Made by a program: the position numbers and the translations under genes
In this document: positions 8,290 through 16,837 of the stretch, piece by piece
Position numbering within the stretch: position 1 is the stretch's first letter
How the letters are laid out: the number at the start of each line of letters is the position of its first letter
Assembly (NCBI GenBank): GCA_017302855.1
Contig: JAFLBY010000005.1
Coordinates: 1-43,058 of the forward strand
Length of the DNA stretch: 43,058 bases
Direction: 5' to 3'
Origin: Candidatus Kapaibacterium sp.
GTDB taxonomy: Bacteria > Bacteroidota > Ignavibacteria > Kapaibacteriales > UBA961
Notes under the pieces: model-generated
The model's input: the letters and a program-made list of their open reading frames with translations, nothing else
Told to the model about the DNA's origin: nothing
Database searches by the model: none

Positions 8290-10674
8290 ATGAAATTTTT
8301 CTTTTTTCATAGTGCCTTGATTATTACACTTTGTCTCCACAGCGTTACTGTCTATAGTCAAGATTTTGTTAACGATAGTGTCGGGGTAATTAAAAATAAA
8401 GGTACCATTCGATTCTTGGCTGACACAGGAAGATTTGCCAATGGACAGCGTGATATTAATAAGATTGATAACAGCAATGGTATTGTAGAGTTTCTCGGTC
8501 GAAATAATCGCTTTACTAATCTTGATTTGACACCAAGTAATCAATTAAACATCCAAGCAAGTACGGCATTAGGAGTACGCTGCGATTTTCGGCTTAATGG
8601 ACTAACACGTTATGCTTCTGCTGCTGATACTCAACGAATTCAGAACCGATATTATTCTAATTTACAATTAGATAATGTCGCATTCAAAGTAATGCCTGAT
8701 AGTGTGTTTATTGGAACAAGTTACACAGTAGTACCTAATACAGGTAGTAGAAAATATAATGGATTTTTCTATTATGATGGTATTTTGAATCAGAGTATTT
8801 TTCCGGAAAATGGCTCTACACCCTTATTAAACCGTTATTTCAATTTGGGATTATTAGTAAGTTGCGCCGATCAATCGAGCACAAAGACTGTTGATTCCGG
8901 TAAAACTATTCGTATAGATGGAATAGTTAAATCAACTCAATTTGCTCCTTTAGATATACGCTCTTCATTTTTGGGCTTGGGCAATATAGGCAATGATTCT
9001 TCCGAATTTTTAGGTTCCGTTACTATACGCAGTAATGGTATTTTTAAGATGGGTGAAAAGCCCGCAGTATTTTACAATACAATTACGGCAGATCGCGGTT
9101 CAATTCAAGCATTGCAATTCGCCGGTCACATGAGAATTGCCCCAAGTGGCTTAATGCAATTAGCAAGCACACAAGGTAAATTGGAAATGGCTTCTGATAC
9201 TAAGCTGTTTATTGAAGGCGATTTTCGTAATCAGGGTAATGGATCCAATTTTGTAGTGAACGATAATTCTTTGCAGTATTATCGCGGTGGTGCCGGTCAA
9301 GAAATCGAGTTTACGACAAATCAGAATCCCTATGGTAATTTGACAACCCTCAATGCGAAAACCGCACGTGATAACTTCTTTGTGGGTGGTAATTTGCTTG
9401 TGCAAGACGGCAATATCACTATGAATACAGATACTTTGACTATGATATCTTCTGCAAAAACTGTTGTATATAAAAACGGTTTGGAAGAAGTTATTGGTAA
9501 ATTTAGGCATCTTGATGTGCAAGCCAGTCAATCGAGTTTAGTCTTTAATAATGCTCAAACTACGGCGCGATTTATTTCCGAAGCACAAACACGCCCACGT
9601 TCTGTGACAATGGAAGTTCGTCCGGCTGTAAATCCCGAGCAATATGAAGATACGACAGATGCCAATAGAAAGATTATTCTTAACTATGCCGGCGGTGGAT
9701 CTACGTGGGAAGCAGTGATTCGTGCAGGGTATCGGAAAGATGAAGTTACTTTAGTAGGTGCGGAGAATGAACTTGAATTTTATGAAACAGATGTTTTAAA
9801 TGCAAAAAATATTAATACTACTATTGTAAATCCTTCAAATGTTTATACAAGAAATTTAGCACAAAATTCTTCATTAGGGTGGGTGGAATTACCCGGTATT
9901 CGCCCTTCAACCGTGTCCGGAGTACCTAACTCAGTGACTTTTGAATCCGGCAAAACATTATTGCTTCGTTATCTTCCCGCATCAATTAACCCACAATTCT
10001 TCATGACCGCGAAGGTATTCTTAGAGGGTGCGTGGAGAGAAGGGGAGGGAATGGATAATGCATTAACCCAGCTTGATTTGACACCAACGGTTGCGCCCGA
10101 TATGTATCCTTATCAGCTCGATCCTTTGCGTACAACTCGTGTTGTTACTGCGGTTCCGGATTCGGTTGTTGACTGGGTCACGGTAGAATTACGCTCAGAG
10201 CTAACAGGCGGCACAACTTTTGCACGAGTGTGCTTATTGCGCAAAGACGGTATTTTGACAGATGTCGATGGGGTAAGTCCTGTTTTATTGCCAATTAATA
10301 AAAAAGATGATTATTATGTTGTTGTGCATCATAGGAATCACCTTGCTGTGATGACTCAAGAAAAAGTGAAGTTTGATTCTAAACAATCCGGACTCATTGA
10401 TTTAACAAGTCCTTCCATAGTTCTTGGCGGTGCAAATGCTTTGAAAACTATTGACGGTAACAATAATTCAGACTACATTTATGGTATGATTGCAGGTGAT
10501 TATAATGGTGACGGAATTATTGATGCGAGTGACTACACTACAATTTGGAACAATCGAGATATAGAAGGATACTTTAACGAAGATACCGATTTACAAGGAA
10601 TTGTCACTACACGCGATTTTAATGTGTCGTGGAATAATCGAGATAAAAAAACAGCAGTGCCTAAAAAACCATGA
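8290..10674 (+). CDS. Large exported protein with C-terminal dockerin-like module
   Basis: This encodes 794 residues. A signal peptide spans about residues 1-24 (hydrophobic core ALIITLCLHSVTVYS). The N-terminal part has N-x-G-x-I turns like the small protein before it, and the middle has beta-rich, solenoid-like stretches. The last ~55 residues contain two EF-hand-like segments: GDYNGDGIIDASDYTTIW, with Asp/Asn at calcium-ligand positions, then NEDTDLQGIVTTRDFNVSW. This is the dockerin-type layout often found at the end of secreted proteins in this phylum. The catalytic role is unknown and no enzyme motif was seen. The gene starts one base after the previous stop and overlaps the next gene by 4 bases (ATGA), which indicates translational coupling. 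The dockerin may bind a partner on the cell surface. Confidence 0.8.
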   Translation: MKFFFFHSALIITLCLHSVTVYSQDFVNDSVGVIKNKGTIRFLADTGRFANGQRDINKIDNSNGIVEFLGRNNRFTNLDLTPSNQLNIQASTALGVRCDFRLNGLTRYASAADTQRIQNRYYSNLQLDNVAFKVMPDSVFIGTSYTVVPNTGSRKYNGFFYYDGILNQSIFPENGSTPLLNRYFNLGLLVSCADQSSTKTVDSGKTIRIDGIVKSTQFAPLDIRSSFLGLGNIGNDSSEFLGSVTIRSNGIFKMGEKPAVFYNTITADRGSIQALQFAGHMRIAPSGLMQLASTQGKLEMASDTKLFIEGDFRNQGNGSNFVVNDNSLQYYRGGAGQEIEFTTNQNPYGNLTTLNAKTARDNFFVGGNLLVQDGNITMNTDTLTMISSAKTVVYKNGLEEVIGKFRHLDVQASQSSLVFNNAQTTARFISEAQTRPRSVTMEVRPAVNPEQYEDTTDANRKIILNYAGGGSTWEAVIRAGYRKDEVTLVGAENELEFYETDVLNAKNINTTIVNPSNVYTRNLAQNSSLGWVELPGIRPSTVSGVPNSVTFESGKTLLLRYLPASINPQFFMTAKVFLEGAWREGEGMDNALTQLDLTPTVAPDMYPYQLDPLRTTRVVTAVPDSVVDWVTVELRSELTGGTTFARVCLLRKDGILTDVDGVSPVLLPINKKDDYYVVVHHRNHLAVMTQEKVKFDSKQSGLIDLTSPSIVLGGANALKTIDGNNNSDYIYGMIAGDYNGDGIIDASDYTTIWNNRDIEGYFNEDTDLQGIVTTRDFNVSWNNRDKKTAVPKKP

Positions 10675-11978
10675 TGAAGAAAAGTGTAGGACATAGAACT
10701 TTATTGAGATTAGCATCAATTATTTTTTTGATGCTTGTTGTGTTTGTATTCAAGGTTGAGCTTAAAGCACAAGATCCGACCTTGGCTACTATTGTGATTA
10801 AAGATTTTGCCATTTTGAATACGGACTCTTTAAAATTTACTATGGGCTTGGCTCGAAACGGCAGCTCATGGCAACGTTGGGCAAATGCTACATTTCAGTT
10901 TAATGTTAAAGGTGTTCTAGCAGAGAACCTTTCAATTACAACAGTGCCCGGCTCTTCACAATTAAACCCTTCGCTCTACACGGTTACTCCGCGTGTTGTA
11001 CAGCCTTCATTATTGCCCAATAGTTCTATAACAAAAAATCGTATCAGTATCACTGTAAAAGGTCCCGAAAAATTTGAAGATGCTGTGATTGTCAGTGAAG
11101 ATACAAATCAAGCCGTGATTATTGGCACATTTATCATTACAGCAAAAAATGGAACCCAATTCGCAAGTAATACTTCTCTTGAATATCTTAATGATGTCGA
11201 ATATTATCAGGCACTTGCCTATAAAATTCAAAATGACCAATTGCCATTTCATGTTGCAGATAATAACATTGAAATAAATGCAAATTTGATGAAATTTATT
11301 GGTACAGATCCATCCGTTGTGCCTGAAACACGATTAAATTGTAAGGCTTCATTTGCCGAATATATTGGTAATATGGTGACGAAGGTGACATGGAAAACAA
11401 CCTCCGAATACCTGAATGCCGGCTTTGTCGTTTTTCGTGGTAAAACGGGCTTAGGGGGTGGTCAAGTAAGTTTCGATTCCATTGTCGGTACGTACATAAA
11501 TCGCTCAGAGTTAGTAGGGAAGGGGCAATCTTCCAAAGAGCAAACTTACACATTTATTGATACGGTCAATGAAAGAGGGGCAGCATATTGTTACAAAGTT
11601 GTCAGCATGAAAGATGCCTCCACAATCAATGTTGATAAAGATGGCAAAGAAATTGCATGTGCATTGTGTACATATGTTCCATTTGCTGTCATTGTTGCGG
11701 CGACACCGACAGAAAATCCATTTCAGACAAAAACGACAATCAATTATCGTTTGGATGATGATGTGATTCTTACAGCAAAAGTATATGATGTTTCGGGACA
11801 GTTAGTAGAAACGTTGATTGATTCAAAATATACAACTCGTGGAGAGCATTCGGTTCAATGGATTGCTTCACAGTATGCAGTTCAGGGTATGTATAATGTT
11901 ATTTTGATAGCGTATCCGGTCAATGATCCAACGATAGAATTATCGCGTGCGGTCGTAAAGTTGGAGCTAATGCGCTAA
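10671..11978 (+). CDS. Exported protein with C-terminal FlgD/T9SS-like Ig domain
   Basis: This encodes 435 residues. Residues 1-34 carry a signal peptide (LASIIFLMLVVFVFKV, cut near LKAQ). Residues about 35-200 form a beta-rich domain of unknown family; its layout might be cohesin-like, but no conserved motif proves this. The middle contains a fibronectin-like segment (VTWKTTSEYLNAGFVVFRG) of a kind commonly seen before sorting domains in this group. The last ~90 residues (NPFQTKTTINYRL ... VYDVSGQLVETL ... GEHSVQW ... GMYNVIL) match the FlgD-like Ig pattern related to T9SS C-terminal sorting domains. It overlaps the dockerin gene by 4 bases. A surface-attached or secreted role in the same system is likely. 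Confidence 0.75.
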   Translation: MMKKSVGHRTLLRLASIIFLMLVVFVFKVELKAQDPTLATIVIKDFAILNTDSLKFTMGLARNGSSWQRWANATFQFNVKGVLAENLSITTVPGSSQLNPSLYTVTPRVVQPSLLPNSSITKNRISITVKGPEKFEDAVIVSEDTNQAVIIGTFIITAKNGTQFASNTSLEYLNDVEYYQALAYKIQNDQLPFHVADNNIEINANLMKFIGTDPSVVPETRLNCKASFAEYIGNMVTKVTWKTTSEYLNAGFVVFRGKTGLGGGQVSFDSIVGTYINRSELVGKGQSSKEQTYTFIDTVNERGAAYCYKVVSMKDASTINVDKDGKEIACALCTYVPFAVIVAATPTENPFQTKTTINYRLDDDVILTAKVYDVSGQLVETLIDSKYTTRGEHSVQWIASQYAVQGMYNVILIAYPVNDPTIELSRAVVKLELMR

Positions 11979-11995
11979 TAATTAGGTATTATCTG

Positions 11996-12003
11996 TATTT
12001 TTG
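11996..12003 (+). promoter_or_regulatory. Candidate Bacteroidota -7 box (TAnnTTTG)
   Basis: TATTTTTG fits the TAnnTTTG promoter consensus known from Bacteroidota and lies 47 bases before the OmpA-family start codon. No clear TTG -33 element is seen at the expected spacing, so this is tentative. A perfect palindrome follows just downstream. Confidence 0.3.
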
Positions 12004-12013
12004 TCAGATATTT

Positions 12014-12029
12014 TCACAAAATTTTGTGA
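12014..12029. promoter_or_regulatory. Perfect 16-bp palindrome, candidate operator
   Basis: TCACAAAATTTTGTGA is a perfect inverted repeat in the leader of the OmpA-family gene, ending 21 bases before its ATG and starting 10 bases after the candidate -7 box. A dimeric repressor site would fit this position. A short RNA hairpin (6-bp stem, AATT loop) is the alternative. Confidence 0.4.
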
Positions 12030-12050
12030 TGGAATTGGGTTAACGATACT

Positions 12051-13577
12051 ATGATTCAAGTATTTAATCAAAATAGTACACGTTTTTTCATGATGCTTGC
12101 GGCATTGTACGCGGTCGTGTGCTTGCTCCCAAATTCTCTCTTTGCTCAAAGGAAATATTTTTCAAAAGTGGATGATTTTCAAGAAGTCACCGTACTCTCC
12201 ACTCGAGACACTTTGGTTCGCCTGCGTAAACCCGGTGATATGTGGTTTGGTTTACAAGGTGGCGGATTGGGTAATCTTGCCTTTGGTTCACTTAATATCA
12301 ACCCTCTTGGAACAGTCTCATCTTCCAATCGTGTAAATGTAACAAGTGGTAACGGTGAAGGATATTATTTGGGGATTGTGGCTGAATGGCAAAGACCCGA
12401 AAGATCATTCGGAGCTGCTTTACGGATTAACTTCTTAGATCGTAGAGTCGTTAATGCTATAGGCAATGCAAATGCCGGCACGATTACAAGTGGAAATGAC
12501 ACCATCCTTGCCGGATATAGATATGAATCATATACTGCGCGTCTGGTCAATGATTATATCTCCGTTACGCCGGAAGTACGTTACACATTGCCCGGAACCG
12601 GTATCCATTTTTTGGGTGGCGTTGACTTAGATTTCTTATTGTCAGCTTCATCGGAAACAGCCGGAAACAGAAAAGATGTTGCCGAGATTTCTCATTTTCA
12701 AAAAGACCCCACCTATAAACCCAATAGTTTTCGTTTTGGTGCCCACACCGGAGTAGGAGTTGATATCTATTCAGCGAATGTCGGAGGACTTGCACGATTC
12801 AAATTATCACCGTATGTGACAGTGAATTTTGGTACTCCCGTTTCTGCAAGCAATGATTTCTCATGGAATACAATGTTTATCAGAGCCGGATTTTCTGCAA
12901 AATTCTCATTTGATAAAACGTATGATACTATTCATGCCTATGATCCGCTTTATGTACCGCCGCCAGTGTTTGTGGCAACAGTACAATGGGACCGAGGTAT
13001 ATCTTCACCGGCAGTGCGCCCTGTTACGCGTCTTGAAGTTGCAGGCTTAGAATATAGTCCGGCAGAAGCCCCGGGCGTTATTGAAGAGGTGGAAGCCCCA
13101 GTTGTTGCGGCTGCTGATATTGAAAATCCGGAACAAAATGACATCGCAGATATTGGTGCCGTGGAAAAAAGTTCCGATGTTGCAAAAGAAGCATCAGCAC
13201 AGATTTCTCCTACGCAACCAAAATTACCGCAAATAGTTGCAAATAAAGAACGTGTGTTTACATATTCTACGTTTTCTTCTGTGATACCTAACCAAGCTGC
13301 ACAACAGTACTTAGATGCAGTTGCCGAATACTTAAAAGCAAATCCGGGTGCCACAGTACGTATTTCGGGACACTCTGATAATAGTGGTACAGCGGCTGAA
13401 CAACAGCGTTTTTCTAATGAGAGAGCAGATTTTGCAGTACAATATCTCTTAAGAAAAGGTATAACAAAAAGAAGATTGTTCCCATCAGGTCTTGCAGCTC
13501 GTCGCTCAATAGCTGATAACAGAACGCCTTTAGGAAGACAAAAAAACAGACGTCTTGAAATTGTTGTTGTACCGTAA
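12051..13577 (+). CDS. OmpA-family outer-membrane protein
   Basis: This encodes 508 residues. A signal peptide covers about residues 1-32 (ends LFAQ). Residues about 60-300 form an outer-membrane beta-barrel-like region with many glycines and aromatic residues. An Ala/Glu/Pro-rich linker (about 330-395) follows, and the last ~100 residues are an OmpA peptidoglycan-binding domain: ISGHSDNSGTAAEQQ, then SNERADFAVQYLL, then GRQKNRRLEIVV, with the conserved Asp and Arg of the family. It sits between outer membrane and murein and may anchor surface structures. It follows the fibre/dockerin cluster but has its own leader with a candidate -7 box and a palindrome, so it may be separately controlled. 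A functional link to the fibre cluster is inferred from position. Confidence 0.85.
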   Translation: MIQVFNQNSTRFFMMLAALYAVVCLLPNSLFAQRKYFSKVDDFQEVTVLSTRDTLVRLRKPGDMWFGLQGGGLGNLAFGSLNINPLGTVSSSNRVNVTSGNGEGYYLGIVAEWQRPERSFGAALRINFLDRRVVNAIGNANAGTITSGNDTILAGYRYESYTARLVNDYISVTPEVRYTLPGTGIHFLGGVDLDFLLSASSETAGNRKDVAEISHFQKDPTYKPNSFRFGAHTGVGVDIYSANVGGLARFKLSPYVTVNFGTPVSASNDFSWNTMFIRAGFSAKFSFDKTYDTIHAYDPLYVPPPVFVATVQWDRGISSPAVRPVTRLEVAGLEYSPAEAPGVIEEVEAPVVAAADIENPEQNDIADIGAVEKSSDVAKEASAQISPTQPKLPQIVANKERVFTYSTFSSVIPNQAAQQYLDAVAEYLKANPGATVRISGHSDNSGTAAEQQRFSNERADFAVQYLLRKGITKRRLFPSGLAARRSIADNRTPLGRQKNRRLEIVVVP

Positions 13578-13696
13578 AATTCTCAAAATTTCCTGCCAAA
13601 ACTGAATCACTTTCTAAAGTTTGATGTATTTTTGAAGTGATTTGTTTATATCATACTATTCAATTCTTCTATTGTTATTGACTTTTGGAGTTCTTT

Positions 13697-14080
13697 ATGG
13701 AATATTTGCCAAATACTATGTGTGTTATTGAAGATAATTTGTCCATTCGTAAGCTATATGTCATCCTTATCAAAAAAGCCGGTTTTGATGTAAAAGAGTT
13801 TGAAGAAGGGATTGCCGCCTTAGAGTGGCTTTCGCACAATAGCCCTAAACTTGTTGTGTGTGATGATAAATTGCCTGATACAAGCGGACTTGAGATAATT
13901 CCTAAAATTCGCGCTTTTGCACATGGTAAAAAAATGCCGGTGATTGCTGTAACAGGGTTTGCTCAAGATGGTGACAAAGAAAGATATTTAACAGCAGGTT
14001 TTAATGGCTATCTTTCTAAACCGATAACAACGTCATCTTTTGTTGAGCAAATTATCGAGATTGCAAACGCAGCGCAGTAA
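13697..14080 (+). CDS. CheY-like single-domain response regulator
   Basis: This encodes 127 residues, a receiver domain only. The acidic pair is E12-D13, the phosphoacceptor is D56 (LVVCDDKLPD), the conserved Thr lies in AVTG and the Lys in SKP. ATG 13697 is chosen because GGAG sits six bases before it; a TTG twelve bases upstream would place the ribosome site inside the gene. With no output domain it must act by protein contact or pass phosphate on. The next gene, 38 bases downstream, is a membrane histidine kinase, its probable partner. Confidence 0.85.
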   Translation: MEYLPNTMCVIEDNLSIRKLYVILIKKAGFDVKEFEEGIAALEWLSHNSPKLVVCDDKLPDTSGLEIIPKIRAFAHGKKMPVIAVTGFAQDGDKERYLTAGFNGYLSKPITTSSFVEQIIEIANAAQ

Positions 14081-14118
14081 TTCTATACCCACATTCACAG
14101 ATTTCGGAGTTCCTCATT

Positions 14119-16293
14119 ATGAATATGACATACGATTCTGCTATTTCAGCATCTGTACAAGAGAAAAAACATTCCATTTTTCAATTCTCAAAGACCTTTC
14201 CTGCCTTAATTGTGTTGATAGCCGGCATTGCTATCAGTATCTTTATCTGGCGTTTCCTCGGCAATCAGATTCAAAACGATAATCGTGTGGCATTTGATAA
14301 AGCTACAACCTCCGTTGTGAACAGATTAGAATCGGGTGTGAAGGAGAATGAGCAAATTCTATCTTCTATAAATGGACTTTACGCAAATTCAGTACAAGTG
14401 GTGCGAGATATGTTTGAGCTTTACGGCTCAATCCCAACCCGCTCCAATAATGCTTTACTAAGCGTGTGTTATGTACCCTTCGTAACACAACAAAGCAAGG
14501 AGGACTTTATTTATTATGCAAAATCAGAACGTTATTATGATTATGCAATCAAACCTGAAGGCAATAGAGACATTTATTATCCTATCGAATACATAGTGCC
14601 GCTTGAAAAAAATATGCACAGAAGCGGATTTGATATTGCCACTAATGTAACGGCTATGTCCGCTATAACCGAAGCAAAAAAAAACAATGGCGCAATTGTC
14701 GCTTCCGCCTTCTATGATGTAAGACCTGATACAGCCGGTTTCTTGATGATGTTTGCTGTCCATAAAGAAATCACCGATCAATTAGCTGCGCAACTTCAAG
14801 GAAGTCTTATTGATGGTATTGTTATGCTTGAGTTAAATGCAAAAGTATTTTTTGAACGATGTATCGGAACTTCCACTCCCGGCGATTCAAATATTGTCTA
14901 TTCAATTACACAAGAAAATTCGAATAAACATGTGTTTGCCTCAAATAATTTTACACTATCCGGTACATACTCTCCTTTATTAATTGACCAAAGAAAAGTA
15001 AAAATTGCTGATAAAGAATTGACAATCAACTTTGCAACCGTACCTAATTTTGGCGGAACATTTCAAGCATATACACCGCTAATGGCACTAATCGGAGGCA
15101 TAATCACAAGTTTTGTCGCTGCCGCTTTCTTGTTATCGGTATTGACAAGTCGAGCAAGAGCTGAAGATCTTGCTGAACGTATGACACGCTCTCAAAGACG
15201 AATTGTGGATGCCTCACAAGATATTATTGCTGTTATTGGTCTGGATGGCAAATGGAAATCACTAAGCCCCGCTGTGCAAGCAATTCTTGGTTATTCTCAA
15301 GAAGAGTTACTTGCTTCGGATTTCGGAAATCTCCTCACGACGGATGCCTATATCCAACAATATAATGGTATTGTCACCTCTGCTAAAGACGAAGTGGGAA
15401 CAAGTTTCGAAGGACAAATGAAAAATAAAAAGGGCGACATTTTGTGGATGAGTTGGAATTTGACTGTTTCTCGAACCGATGGTTTAATCTATGCTATAGG
15501 ACGTGATATTACTTTACAGAAAATGGCTGAAGATCAAATTAAAATGAAAAATCGTCAAGTACAACTTGCTGAACAATCCGCTCTAGAAGTGAGTGAATTT
15601 AAATCACAGTTTATGCGTGAATTAAGCCATGGATTACGCAATAATCTGACCGGTACTTTGGGATTCTTGCAACTTGTTACCTACAAAGTATATGACACTG
15701 AGGACGAAATGCAATCTTATATAGCAAATGCTGAAAACAGCTCTGAGCAGCTTTATGTCATGGTCACTGATATTGATGATGTTACTGAATCAGTCGGTAG
15801 CGATGTGGCTGCTCAAAAACAGCATTTCCAAGCCGATAAACTGCTGCTCAGTCTTAAAGAAAATGCTCGAACTATCAAGGATAAAAAATTATCCGTTGTT
15901 CAAGGAGAGGATTCTGCACCGGCTACAATCTACGGAAAACAACAATTAGTAACAAATGCGATTAATGAGTTAATTATTGCATTGACAGGTTCCATGAATG
16001 AAGGTACCATCACTGTTAATACAAGGCCGAATACCTATGAAAAAGTCGTTGAAGTAGAATTAATGGTAACTCCCAATGATACTGTGGCGGAAATGATTGA
16101 TTTATATAAAAAGAATATCAATAATCTTGTTGATATTATACCAAAAGATCAAAATGAGATAATTTTCCATCTTGGTTTGGCGCGCTCTATGGTGCGTCGC
16201 TGCGATGGTACTTTACTTGTAGAATCCTTAGGTAAAGGTGAACCCAATATCTGCCAAATAACTTTTCCTATGGGCAAATTAACAAAAAAATAA
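14119..16293 (+). CDS. CHASE-PAS sensor histidine kinase with degenerate ATP domain
   Basis: This encodes 724 residues. TM helix 1 is at about 28-47, a periplasmic CHASE-like sensor at about 60-310, TM helix 2 at about 322-344, a PAS domain at about 358-470 (LSPAVQAILGYSQEEL, ending GRDIT) and a HisKA segment with phosphoacceptor H504 in ELSHGLRNNL. The HATPase part is weak. The N-box keeps N613, but the second usual Asn is E617. The DxGxG box is not visible (PNDTVAEM instead), and the G2 box reads HLGLA. The protein ends with a normal VESLGKG...ITFP tail. It may be a poor kinase, a phosphatase or a ligand sensor. CGGAG precedes the ATG. It follows a CheY-like gene by 38 bases. Confidence 0.8.
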   Translation: MNMTYDSAISASVQEKKHSIFQFSKTFPALIVLIAGIAISIFIWRFLGNQIQNDNRVAFDKATTSVVNRLESGVKENEQILSSINGLYANSVQVVRDMFELYGSIPTRSNNALLSVCYVPFVTQQSKEDFIYYAKSERYYDYAIKPEGNRDIYYPIEYIVPLEKNMHRSGFDIATNVTAMSAITEAKKNNGAIVASAFYDVRPDTAGFLMMFAVHKEITDQLAAQLQGSLIDGIVMLELNAKVFFERCIGTSTPGDSNIVYSITQENSNKHVFASNNFTLSGTYSPLLIDQRKVKIADKELTINFATVPNFGGTFQAYTPLMALIGGIITSFVAAAFLLSVLTSRARAEDLAERMTRSQRRIVDASQDIIAVIGLDGKWKSLSPAVQAILGYSQEELLASDFGNLLTTDAYIQQYNGIVTSAKDEVGTSFEGQMKNKKGDILWMSWNLTVSRTDGLIYAIGRDITLQKMAEDQIKMKNRQVQLAEQSALEVSEFKSQFMRELSHGLRNNLTGTLGFLQLVTYKVYDTEDEMQSYIANAENSSEQLYVMVTDIDDVTESVGSDVAAQKQHFQADKLLLSLKENARTIKDKKLSVVQGEDSAPATIYGKQQLVTNAINELIIALTGSMNEGTITVNTRPNTYEKVVEVELMVTPNDTVAEMIDLYKKNINNLVDIIPKDQNEIIFHLGLARSMVRRCDGTLLVESLGKGEPNICQITFPMGKLTKK

Positions 16294-16343
16294 AGCATGT
16301 AAGACATATATGCATCATTTTATCATTATTTGTTGAGGTATTT

Positions 16344-16748
16344 ATGAATGAGTATGAAAACCCTTTAACTGACTCGGAATCACTAGGGGTACTTGCAGCA
16401 TTAGGCGGTGTTAGCACACTTATCGCGTTGTTAGTTATGGGAGTAATTTTTGCAGGATTATGGAAAATTTTTACCAAAGCAGGAAAACCGGGATGGGCTG
16501 CAATAATCCCGATTTATAATTACATTGTGTTGATGGAAATAATAGGAAAACCACTGTGGTGGGTCATTATGCTTTTATTACCCTGTGTCAATTTTGTCTT
16601 TGGAATTTTAGTGTATATTGAATTGGCAAAATGTTTTGGCAAAGACACTCTTTATGGTGTATTCCTTTTTCTTCTTAGTCCTATTATGATACCCGTCTTG
16701 GGATTTAGCGATGCACAATACACGCCGCCATCAGAACAGTCAATGTGA
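16344..16748 (+). CDS. Small DUF5684-like membrane protein
   Basis: This encodes 134 residues with three or four hydrophobic segments (about 25-47, 62-80, 82-100, 103-120). The segment KAGKPGWAAIIPIYNYIVLMEI is characteristic of small membrane proteins of the DUF5684 type, which older annotations sometimes call signal peptidase I-like; no Ser/Lys catalytic pair is evident. The function is unknown. It stands alone: a strong hairpin terminator follows 20 bases after its stop, and it lies 50 bases after the kinase gene. TTGAGG before the ATG is the likely ribosome site. Confidence 0.7.
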   Translation: MNEYENPLTDSESLGVLAALGGVSTLIALLVMGVIFAGLWKIFTKAGKPGWAAIIPIYNYIVLMEIIGKPLWWVIMLLLPCVNFVFGILVYIELAKCFGKDTLYGVFLFLLSPIMIPVLGFSDAQYTPPSEQSM

Positions 16749-16768
16749 TAAAACAGATACTACATATT

Positions 16769-16805
16769 ATGCACATCGAATCTTTGTTCGGTGTGCATTT
16801 TTTTT
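16769..16805 (+). terminator. Rho-independent terminator
   Basis: The arms ATGCACA-T-CGAA and TTCG-G-TGTGCAT pair across a 6-base loop, followed by a run of eight T. It sits just after the DUF5684-like gene and before the start chosen for the next one. Confidence 0.8.
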
Positions 16806-16837
16806 CAATAAAACACAATTACATCATACTTAATAGA

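Noticed and set aside
13605-13642. Inverted repeat AATCACTT / AAGTGATT after the OmpA gene as terminator
   Set aside because: The loop is 22 bases and the T-run only three, so it is too weak to call.
13685-13696. TTG start for the CheY-like gene
   Set aside because: It would place the GGAG ribosome site inside the coding region; ATG 13697 fits better.
16745-16837. Upstream GTG start for the small exported protein
   Set aside because: This stretch holds a strong terminator, and a proper signal peptide begins at ATG 16838.
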